Below are positions 6,464 to 12,089 of a stretch of DNA of 33,440 bases, in pieces. Source of the stretch: Oscillospiraceae bacterium (GTDB lineage Bacteria; Bacillota; Clostridia; Oscillospirales; CAG-272). Made by a program: the position numbers and the translations under genes. The stretch is from NCBI GenBank assembly GCA_015065365.1, contig SVQL01000007.1:1-33440 (forward strand), written 5' to 3'. A model generated the notes under the pieces. It had not been told where the DNA came from. It searched no databases and saw nothing but the letters and a program-made list of their open reading frames with translations. How positions within the stretch are numbered: the first letter of the stretch is position 1; every line of letters begins with the position of its first letter.

Positions 6464-7600
6464 TCACTGCGCGGACTGCCAAGCGGCGGGAGTGGTTCGA
6501 TTTTTCTTAAACCAAGCCGTATCCTTAAGCTTGGTATCGTTTGCTGAGAAAGCGAGCGTAACGTTACCCGCTACGGAGTACACGACGATATTTCCGTTCA
6601 TGGAAGTAAACTCTCCCTTTTCGTAATCAACGCAAAGCGTGGTTACGTAAACATTGTCGGTATAAGGAGCGACACGATCTACGAAAGCCTGCGTCGGGAA
6701 CTGGTTAGCATTATTTTCCGTATATTCAGGACTTCCCGCGCAACAACACACGCACACGATCTCCGGCTTTATAACCGAGAGCAATACATCGCTCGACGAT
6801 GTTTTAGAGCCGTGGTGTCCCGCCTTGTAGAGCTTCACCTCGGGCAGATCGTTCATCTCGACGAGCTTTTCCTCACCCTCTGCCTCAAGGTCTCCCGTAA
6901 AGAGATAGCTGTTCTTTCCGTCATCTATAAGTGTGCAAACGGAGTGGTCGTTTTCGTCCTTCGCGCGGTTATAATAATAGTAGCTATCCAAAACCGTCAG
7001 GGTAATTCCCTTTCCAAGATCAAATTCGCCGCCCATTTCCACCGCCTCTGCCGCTGTATAGTGCTTAGCACCTCTGGCAATTTCGTCGTCTCGCTCGCGG
7101 ATATAATTCTTATACTGCGCGCCCTCCTCCTTGCCCGAGGTGATCTGAGCAAAATCAATTATAACCTCGCACTCGTAAAGGTCGAAAAGGCTGTCCTTAT
7201 TCTGCGAGGTAGCAAAGCCCGCATAGTGATCTTGGTGCGCGTGCGTAACTATAACGTACTCAAGCTTTCTGTCGGTAACGTATTCGCTCAAATATTCGTT
7301 AATAGTTTCAACGCTTGAGGTACGCGAGCCCGCATCTATAAGAATATCGTGCTCGCCCGCCTTTATGTAAGTGCAGTCACCCGTATATTTGTTTCCGAGC
7401 TCAAGAAAATGTATCTGCAGATCTCCCTCGGCAACGACCTCGGATAACGTATCCTTTTTATTTCCCTTGCCACCGTGAGAGTGTGAGGCTCCACCGCCAC
7501 CGCCACCGCCAGACGTATCAAAATCGTAGCAGGACGTAAGCGAGCAACAGATTGCAATCGCAAGTAATAGAACAAGAAGCCGCGTGGTAATTTTTTTCAT
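6464..7600 (-). CDS. Metallo-beta-lactamase-fold lipoprotein (ComEC C-domain-like hydrolase)
   Basis: A 378-residue exported hydrolase. Residues 1-24 are a lipoprotein signal with lipobox LTSC (Cys24), followed by a seven-glycine run and a His/Gly-rich linker, then a metallo-beta-lactamase fold. Metal motifs are THAHQDH (119-125), FTGDLE (235-239) and KAGHHGS (259-265), the pattern of the hydrolase domain that forms the C-terminal part of ComEC/Rec2; here it stands alone, tethered outside the membrane. The substrate is unknown; a phosphodiester or nucleic acid is an inference from the ComEC likeness. ATG 7600 is chosen because GGAG lies seven bases before it and it gives the cleanest signal peptide. 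It has its own promoter and repeat copy A at its 3' end. Confidence 0.9.
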   Translation of the reverse strand: MKKITTRLLVLLLAIAICCSLTSCYDFDTSGGGGGGGASHSHGGKGNKKDTLSEVVAEGDLQIHFLELGNKYTGDCTYIKAGEHDILIDAGSRTSSVETINEYLSEYVTDRKLEYVIVTHAHQDHYAGFATSQNKDSLFDLYECEVIIDFAQITSGKEEGAQYKNYIRERDDEIARGAKHYTAAEAVEMGGEFDLGKGITLTVLDSYYYYNRAKDENDHSVCTLIDDGKNSYLFTGDLEAEGEEKLVEMNDLPEVKLYKAGHHGSKTSSSDVLLSVIKPEIVCVCCCAGSPEYTENNANQFPTQAFVDRVAPYTDNVYVTTLCVDYEKGEFTSMNGNIVVYSVAGNVTLAFSANDTKLKDTAWFKKNRTTPAAWQSAQ

Positions 7601-7637
7601 ATATTTCTCCATGCCTTTAAATGTATCGAACATATAT

Positions 7638-7666
7638 ATTGTAGCACATTCCAACAAAATATTCAA
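7638..7666 (-). promoter_or_regulatory. Sigma-A promoter of the lipoprotein gene
   Basis: Minus strand TTGAAT (7666-7661), 17 bases, TACAAT (7643-7638). Confidence 0.7.
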
Positions 7667-7786
7667 GTATCGCACAAACTTTTACACAAAGAGTCTTAAA
7701 AAATATTTCAATTGCTAAAAATGACGCCACGGCATTGTGTATAATGCACAATAAATGTTAATAAAAAATAAAATTTATAAATACTA

Positions 7787-7837
7787 TTTACAATTTAAGT
7801 ACAATATGATACAATATAGGTGAAGACTTAGTCTTCA
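7787..7837 (+). promoter_or_regulatory. Promoter of hpf with a palindrome at the start site
   Basis: TTTACA (7787-7792), 17 bases, TACAAT (7810-7815). The expected start falls on TGAAGAC-TTA-GTCTTCA (7821-7837), an inverted repeat that could be an operator or a 5' mRNA hairpin. A second TATAAT-like box is at 7739-7744. Confidence 0.65.
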
Positions 7838-7863
7838 AAATATTTTCTCAAGGAGGCAATCAC

Positions 7864-8391
7864 ATGAAGATTACCATTGTTGGCAGACAAATGAACGTAT
7901 GGGACGAAATGAAAGCCCTTATCGAGGACAAGCTCTCAAAGCTTGACAAGTACTTCGGCGACGAATGCAGCGCTACTGCAACGCTCAGCTCCAAGCACAA
8001 TAAAAAATGCCTTGAGATTACGATCGTTTCCGCGGGAACGATCTTTCGCAGTGAAATTCAGGACGAAACCTTCAGAAACGCGCTTGACAGAGCGCTTTAT
8101 TCCATAGAAAGACAAATACGAAAGAATAAGACTCGCCTCTCTAAGCGCCTCCGCGCAGATGCCTTTGACTACGGGATAATCGACACAGGTGAGGACTTCG
8201 ACGAGGAGCCCGAATTCAATGTCCGCCGTAAGAGCTTCGCCATAAAGCCTATGTCGGTCGAGGAAGCTATCATGCAGATGAATCTGCTTGACCACGAATT
8301 CTTCGTTTATAAGGACGACTCCTCTGACGAGGTGTGCGTAGTTTATAAGCGCAAGGACGGCGACTACGGTCTTATATCAACACACGACTAA
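7864..8391 (+). CDS. hpf: Long-form ribosome hibernation promoting factor
   Basis: A 175-residue cytosolic factor that binds the 30S subunit and joins two ribosomes into inactive 100S dimers in slow growth. Residues 1-100 are the S30AE domain (MKITIVGRQMNV at the start, then EIQDETFRNALDRALYSIER). After a linker, residues about 118-172 form the dimerisation domain (IKPMSVEEAIMQMNLLDHEF, then VVYKRKDGDYGLI). This two-domain form is the one typical of Firmicutes. AGGAGG lies seven bases before the ATG. Single-gene unit with its own promoter and terminator. Confidence 0.96.
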   Translation: MKITIVGRQMNVWDEMKALIEDKLSKLDKYFGDECSATATLSSKHNKKCLEITIVSAGTIFRSEIQDETFRNALDRALYSIERQIRKNKTRLSKRLRADAFDYGIIDTGEDFDEEPEFNVRRKSFAIKPMSVEEAIMQMNLLDHEFFVYKDDSSDEVCVVYKRKDGDYGLISTHD

Positions 8392-8413
8392 TTTTCCTTT
8401 CTCTCCTTTTCTT

Positions 8414-8456
8414 AAACGGGGGTGTCTCAAATGCAAATTTGAGACACCCCCTGTTT
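8414..8456 (+). terminator. Hairpin terminator after hpf
   Basis: GGGGGTGTCTCAAAT (8418-8432) pairs with ATTTGAGACACCCCC (8437-8451) around GCAA, with outer AAAC/GTTT pairing. Very stable; no long T run follows. Confidence 0.75.
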
Positions 8457-8756
8457 AGGGGATAGGCAGATTTGAGCAAGAAGCGTCGTTATTCGAGGCG
8501 TGAGGCGTACAAGTGTACGTCGAGCCTCGAAAACGGCGGTAGAAAAAGTCCATTAAATTTGAAGAAATTCGTAGAATTTCCACATATTACTGTCTCATTT
8601 ACAAAACTTCAATGTAAATGGGTGTTTTTTTATTTATTATCGGGCTTTTTCGGTCTTGCCAAATGTGACAGCCCCAACCGCTTTTGTTTGAGTTATATTT
8701 GAGAATTTAAACTACATTATCTTGAATCTTTATTTTTATTTTGTTCAGAATATATA
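8457..8756. other. Gene-free stretch with several stem-loops
   Basis: No credible gene. Stem-loops are visible at 8492-8531 (TTCGAGGC with GCCTCGAA, inner CGTAC-AAGT-GTACG), at 8564-8580 (GAAATTC-GTA-GAATTTC) and at 8596-8620 (CATTTACA with TGTAAATG, then GGTGTTTTTTT, like a weak terminator). The density of structure suggests a small intergenic element or a remnant of one. Confidence 0.5.
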
Positions 8757-8785
8757 TTGAAAAATGTCGGAATATATGATATACT
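8757..8785 (+). promoter_or_regulatory. Sigma-A promoter of the glycine riboswitch leader
   Basis: TTGAAA (8757-8762), 17 bases, TATACT (8780-8785). The start is expected near 8792, leaving about 50 bases before the aptamer. Confidence 0.75.
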
Positions 8786-8840
8786 GTTATAAACCGTTGA
8801 AGCCTTCGGAATCTTCTTTTTGGAAACCGTTGGCGGAGGG

Positions 8841-8921
8841 GCTCTGGAGAATCTCCGTTTTTGCGGAGTGCCGAAGGTGCAAGGCGATTTTCGCCGAATC
8901 TCTCAGGCAAAAGGACAGAGC
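8841..8921 (+). promoter_or_regulatory. Glycine riboswitch aptamer
   Basis: The conserved glycine-aptamer blocks are present in order: GCTCTGGAGA, a variable stem ATCTCCG/CGGAG, GTGCCGAAGGTGCAA, a variable stem GGCGA/TCGCC, then CTCTCAGGCAAAAGGACAGAG. The closing helix P1 pairs GCTCT (8841-8845) with AGAGC (8917-8921). Only one full aptamer is seen; bases 8792-8840 and the hairpin CAGACA/TGTCTG (8921-8938) may be reduced partner elements as in single-aptamer forms. It leads into a transcription terminator before the symporter gene, so it should tie carrier expression to glycine. Confidence 0.93.
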
Positions 8922-8954
8922 AGACAAAAATATGTCTGTATTGTTTTCTTCACG

Positions 8955-8992
8955 AGCCACTGAAGGTTTTCAGTGGTTATTTTTATTTTTTT
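8955..8992 (+). terminator. Riboswitch expression-platform terminator
   Basis: CCACTGAA (8957-8964) pairs with TTCAGTGG (8969-8976) around GGTT, followed by a T-rich tract to 8992 and then the AGGAGG of the symporter gene. This is the switchable terminator of the glycine riboswitch; whether glycine turns it on or off cannot be read from the sequence. Confidence 0.85.
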
Positions 8993-9002
8993 AGGAGGCT
9001 TT

Positions 9003-10529
9003 ATGGAAGCTTTTGAAAAATTTGTTGGTACGGTCAACGGCTATCTATCCAACTACATTCTTTTGATACTCCTTATCGGAGTAGGTCTTTTTTATACCAT
9101 AAGAACTAAGTTCGTTCAGGTTCGCTGCTTCGGCGAGGGTATGAAAAAGGTGTTCGGTAACTTCTCTCTACGCGGCGGCAAGCAGGAGGGCGGTATGTCC
9201 TCGTTCCAGGCTCTGGCGACCGCTATCGCAGCTCAGGTCGGTACGGGCAACATCGTCGGTGCGTGCGGCGCAATTCTCATTGGCGGACCTGGTGCAATCT
9301 TCTGGATGTGGGTGATCGCATTTCTCGGAATGGCGACGATCTATGCTGAAGCTGTGCTTGCTCAGAAAACGCGTGTGATAAATCCCGACGGCTCGTTCTC
9401 AGGCGGACCTATTTACTACATCAAAGCGGCATTCAAGGGCAAGTTCGGCAAGTTCCTTGCGGCATTTTTCGCAGTTGCTACTATTCTTTCCCTCGGCTTT
9501 ATGGGCGCTATGGTTCAGTCTAACTCCATCGGCGGTGTGGTAACCAACGCAATAACACAGACCTCGGGCTGGAGCCATAGCTTTAATCTTGGAAGCTTCG
9601 AAGTAAATACCGTAGCTCTCATCGTAGGCGCGGTCGTTGCAATCCTTTCCGCAGTTATCTTCCTCGGCGGCGTTAACCGTATCGCGTCCGTAACTGAAAA
9701 GATAGTTCCCATTATGGCAGGTCTTTACATCGTAGGCGCTCTTTTCGTTCTTATTATTCGTATCGAGTACGTTCCCGAGGCTTTCGGAATGATATTCAAG
9801 TATGCGTTCAACCCCAATGCACTCATAGGCGGTGGTATCGGAGCGGCACTCATGGCAGCTCTCAGCAACGGCGCCAAGCGTGGTCTGTTCTCCAATGAAG
9901 CAGGTATGGGTTCTACCCCTCACGCGCACGCTCTCGCAAAGGTTAAGGATCCTCACGAGCAGGGTGTTTCAGCTATGATAGGCGTGTTTATAGATACCTT
10001 CGTGGTTCTTAACCTCACCGCTCTCGTAGTTATCTCTACTCTCTACGCAGGCGGCGGTCAGCTTGCTGATGTTGCAAGCTACGGCATCAGAGCCGACGGC
10101 ACGCAGGGACTTCTTGCACACGTTGCAGAGATATTCAAGCAGGATACACTTGCGCAGACGGCGTTCGGCAACGCCTTTGGTGAGGTGTTCGGTCAGACGG
10201 CGGGAACGGTTATCGGTAACGTATTCGTTGCGGTTTGCCTGTTCTTCTTCGCATTCTCCACTATCATCAGCTGGAATTTGTTCGGTAAGATAAACTTCGA
10301 ATACCTCTTTAAAAAGAAGGCGGTAATCGTATTCTCTATCGTTGCGATTCTATTTATTTTAGTCGGTGCTGTTCTTAAAGTTTCTCTCGTTTGGGAGCTT
10401 ATGGACTTCTTTAACTACCTCATGGTTCTTCCTAACGCTATCGCCCTCTTTGCTCTCTCCTCCACGGTTGCAAAATGCGCTAACCGCAAAAAGAAGGACA
10501 GACTTGAGGACGCGGGGGACACTATTTAA
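9003..10529 (+). CDS. Sodium:alanine/glycine symporter (AGCS family)
   Basis: A 508-residue polytopic membrane carrier bringing small neutral amino acids in with sodium. Family signatures: GGMSSFQALATAIAAQVGTG, NIVGACGAILIGGPGAIFWM and SNGAKRGLFSNEAGMGSTPH, with about ten to eleven hydrophobic spans. ATG 9003 follows AGGAGG by six bases; an in-frame GTG at 8973 lies inside the riboswitch terminator and is rejected. The glycine riboswitch upstream points to glycine as a main substrate or as the signal of sufficiency. The Lys/Arg-rich tail ends at 10529; repeat copies B and C follow. Confidence 0.95.
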   Translation: MEAFEKFVGTVNGYLSNYILLILLIGVGLFYTIRTKFVQVRCFGEGMKKVFGNFSLRGGKQEGGMSSFQALATAIAAQVGTGNIVGACGAILIGGPGAIFWMWVIAFLGMATIYAEAVLAQKTRVINPDGSFSGGPIYYIKAAFKGKFGKFLAAFFAVATILSLGFMGAMVQSNSIGGVVTNAITQTSGWSHSFNLGSFEVNTVALIVGAVVAILSAVIFLGGVNRIASVTEKIVPIMAGLYIVGALFVLIIRIEYVPEAFGMIFKYAFNPNALIGGGIGAALMAALSNGAKRGLFSNEAGMGSTPHAHALAKVKDPHEQGVSAMIGVFIDTFVVLNLTALVVISTLYAGGGQLADVASYGIRADGTQGLLAHVAEIFKQDTLAQTAFGNAFGEVFGQTAGTVIGNVFVAVCLFFFAFSTIISWNLFGKINFEYLFKKKAVIVFSIVAILFILVGAVLKVSLVWELMDFFNYLMVLPNAIALFALSSTVAKCANRKKKDRLEDAGDTI

Positions 10530-10542
10530 CGCTTTTTTGAAA

Positions 10543-10746
10543 AGGACGCGTTCCACCTTTTTCAGAGAATACCTACGCTTCGCTTCGGTCCATGAACTGC
10601 GTTCATGATCGGTGGAGCCAAAAAGCTCCCACAAATATGTTATTAGACGGACACATCGAAAAAATATTATTCATTGGTTGAATATTGTTGGTATATTCTG
10701 ATGTATAAAGACGGCGGACCCTACGTACCGCCGTCTTTCGTTTTTT
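10543..10746 (+). repeat. Composite intergenic repeat, copy B
   Basis: Same order as copies A and C: GGACGCGTTCCACC, first hairpin, core (TTATTAGACGGACACATCGA onward), second hairpin AAAGACGGCGG/CCGCCGTCTTT, CGTTTTTTG. In this copy the loop of the first hairpin is enlarged to about 50 bases and the 3' arm is reduced to GGTGG; the second loop is ACCCTACGTA. It begins 14 bases after the symporter stop codon, in gene orientation. Confidence 0.9.
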
Positions 10747-10914
10747 GAGGACGCGTTCCACCTTTTTCGAGAAAAAGGTGGAGCCAAAAAGCTTCCCACG
10801 AATTTATTATTAGACGGACACATCGAAAAAATATTATTCATTGGTTGAATATTGTTGGTATATTCTGATGCAGAAAGACGGCGGACTCTGCGCACCGCCG
10901 TCTTTCGTTTTTGT
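10747..10914 (+). repeat. Composite intergenic repeat, copy C
   Basis: Directly abuts copy B, giving a tandem pair. First hairpin CCACCTTTTT/AAAAAGGTGG with loop CGAG, the core nearly identical to copy B, and second hairpin with loop ACTCTGCGCA as in copy A, followed by CGTTTTT. Confidence 0.92.
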
Positions 10915-10920
10915 TTTAAA

Positions 10921-11062
10921 CGGACTGTCGAGGACGCCTGTCCCTACAATCTGTAAATTAAAATATGGCTCTTACAATTATTTTTGGTGTAAAATTAAAC
11001 AAAAAAATATAAGAGCTTACTTATCTTAACAATCTGTAGGGACAGGCGTCCTCGACTGTCCG
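10921..11062. repeat. 142-bp element with 28-bp terminal inverted repeats
   Basis: Bases 10921-10948 and 11035-11062 are inverted copies matching at 27 of 28 positions; each arm contains GAGGACGCCTGTCCCTACA or its complement. The AT-rich interior (about 86 bases) has no gene. It has the shape of a small non-autonomous (MITE-like) element or a long hairpin; no target duplication is evident. Confidence 0.85.
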
Positions 11063-11118
11063 AAAAAATACCCCTTACGCAAAAATAAAATTTTATAGCC
11101 GAATCGCGATTTGAGAAA

Positions 11119-11288
11119 AGCCTTCCCTTGGGGGAAGGTGGCGGCGATAGCCGACGGATGAGGGTAGGATGCGAAGCATCCGTGCTTCTCGCGAATTTTT
11201 GCTTTGCGTATATGGCACGCTCGCTCTGCTCGCTACCCTCATCCGTCACTCGCACAAGGCTCGTGACACCTTCCCCCAAGGGAAGGCT
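11119..11288. repeat. 170-bp element with terminal and internal inverted repeats
   Basis: The outer 22 bases (11119-11140 and 11267-11288) are perfect inverted copies and are themselves self-pairing (CTTCCC with GGGGAAG). Inner arms GACGGATGAGGGTA (11153-11166) and TACCCTCATCCGTC (11234-11247) also match perfectly, with a small hairpin GGATGC-GAA-GCATCC inside. No gene. Elements of this look are common between genes in gut Clostridia; MITE-like by shape. Confidence 0.85.
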
Positions 11289-11308
11289 CATGATTAGGAT
11301 TGTACAGT

Positions 11309-11380
11309 TTTCTTTTGCTTACCTTTTCTTTTTTAAAAGAAAAGTAAGCGGACCCTACGTACCGCCGTCTTTCGTTTTTT
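11309..11380. repeat. Fragmentary repeat D joined to a gene-end hairpin
   Basis: Bases 11318-11348 form a hairpin CTTAC(C)TTTTCTTTT/AAAAGAAAAGTAAG whose flank GTTTTCTTTTG is, on the minus strand, the same tail seen after tpiA. It is fused at 11349 to the right half of the composite repeat's second hairpin (loop ACCCTACGTA as in copy B, then CCGCCGTCTTTCG and six T). The left arm AAAGACGG and the whole core are missing. It lies just 3' of the minus-strand SLOG gene. Confidence 0.75.
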
Positions 11381-11382
11381 AT

Positions 11383-11712
11383 TTAAATTTGTATCACTGT
11401 TACCTGTTTTCCTGCCTTTTTGGCGTAATTCATGGTAAATTGAGTGCCTTTTGACTTTCCGTCCCATATAACCAACACAAAATCAGCCATATCAACCATT
11501 TCTTGGTTTCGCTTTAACGCCGCACTCCGTCCGTAAAGCTCGTAACGTGGGCGAATTATAACCTTGGATATCCTATGTCCATCTGCATATTGCTCGGCTA
11601 ACGTATCGATACCGTTCGCGCCGCCGCTTATAATAGTATCAACATCGTCAGAAATGTACGGCGAAAGATCAAACTTTCTAATGCTCCGCGACCCTGCTAT
11701 CAATAATTTCAT
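11383..11712 (-). CDS. SLOG-family (DUF2493-like) nucleotide-binding protein
   Basis: A 109-residue Rossmann-like protein. It opens with MKLLIAGSRSI, has the glycine-rich loop ISGGANGIDTLAEQYA and the later DFVLVIWDGKSKGTQFTMNYA block, the layout of the YspA/cpYpsA-type SLOG proteins thought to bind nucleotides or nucleotide-derived signals. No enzymatic role is established for such single-domain forms; many travel with phages or plasmids. ATG 11712 is chosen since AAGGAG is six bases before it; another ATG six bases upstream directly abuts that site. Divergent from an HTH gene, with overlapping promoters, and flanked by the repeat nest. Confidence 0.85.
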   Translation of the reverse strand: MKLLIAGSRSIRKFDLSPYISDDVDTIISGGANGIDTLAEQYADGHRISKVIIRPRYELYGRSAALKRNQEMVDMADFVLVIWDGKSKGTQFTMNYAKKAGKQVTVIQI

Positions 11713-11730
11713 ATGCATCTCCTTTTATTT

Positions 11731-11796
11731 GTATATACTTATATAAGTATATACTTGTTGAGGTAGATTGTCAAGTAGGTATATATTTAGTAAAAT
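11731..11796. promoter_or_regulatory. Interlocked divergent promoters with a 24-bp palindrome
   Basis: Minus strand: TTGACA (11774-11769), 17 bases, TATACT (11751-11746) drives the SLOG gene. Plus strand: TTGTCA (11768-11773), 17 bases, TAAAAT (11791-11796) drives the HTH gene. The two -35 boxes share the same five bases. A perfect 24-base palindrome (11731-11754, arms GTATATACTTAT) covers the SLOG -10, so a bound repressor would block SLOG first. Confidence 0.72.
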
Positions 11797-11818
11797 ATAT
11801 ATGAAAGGTAAGGTGCAT

Positions 11819-12025
11819 ATGATAAAGTTGACGATAGACAAATATTTGGATAGCTGCGGAATTACCAGATATGAATTAGCAAAACGTACAGGAGTCAAAT
11901 TTCAAACGATTGATCGCTACTATAAAAATCAGGTCGTTCGCTACGACAGCTATATATTAGACAGTATATGTTCTGCATTGAATTGCAGTCCTTCCGATAT
12001 TATAGAATATTGTGAGAATGATTGA
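11819..12025 (+). CDS. Small Cro/C1-type (XRE) HTH regulator
   Basis: A 68-residue DNA-binding protein made of little more than one helix-turn-helix: ITRYELAKRTGVKFQTIDRY forms helices two and three, and ILDSICSALNCSPSDIIEY is the typical end of this fold. ATG 11819 is preferred because AAGG lies six bases before it and the promoter's expected start is about 16 bases upstream; a TTG at 11768 is actually the -35 box. It is the natural candidate to bind the adjacent 24-base palindrome and control the SLOG gene and itself (inference). Confidence 0.88.
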   Translation: MIKLTIDKYLDSCGITRYELAKRTGVKFQTIDRYYKNQVVRYDSYILDSICSALNCSPSDIIEYCEND

Positions 12026-12043
12026 TTTGGAACTAAAAAAACA

Positions 12044-12081
12044 AGAACATCCCCACCGCAAGTCTACGGTGGGGATGTTCT
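12044..12081. terminator. Bidirectional terminator between HTH gene and putP
   Basis: AGAACATCCCCACCG (12044-12058) pairs with CGGTGGGGATGTTCT (12067-12081). A-rich on the left and T-rich on the right, so it can serve both convergent genes. Confidence 0.9.
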
Positions 12082-12089
12082 GTATTTTA

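Noticed and set aside
8472-8702. 76-codon frame after hpf starting with TTG
   Set aside because: No ribosome binding site; it crosses several hairpins and has no protein-like pattern.
8707-8994. Open frames on both strands over the riboswitch
   Set aside because: They cover the promoter, glycine aptamer and terminator, which fully explain the sequence.
11119-11288. Full insertion sequence
   Set aside because: No transposase frame lies between the inverted repeats and no target duplication is seen; at most a non-autonomous element.
10543-11380. CRISPR array among the clustered repeats
   Set aside because: Units are long, palindromic and of different kinds, with no regular spacer length and no cas genes nearby.
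11128-11454. Open frame over the 170-bp palindromic element
   Set aside because: The product mirrors the inverted repeats and runs into the SLOG gene on the other strand.
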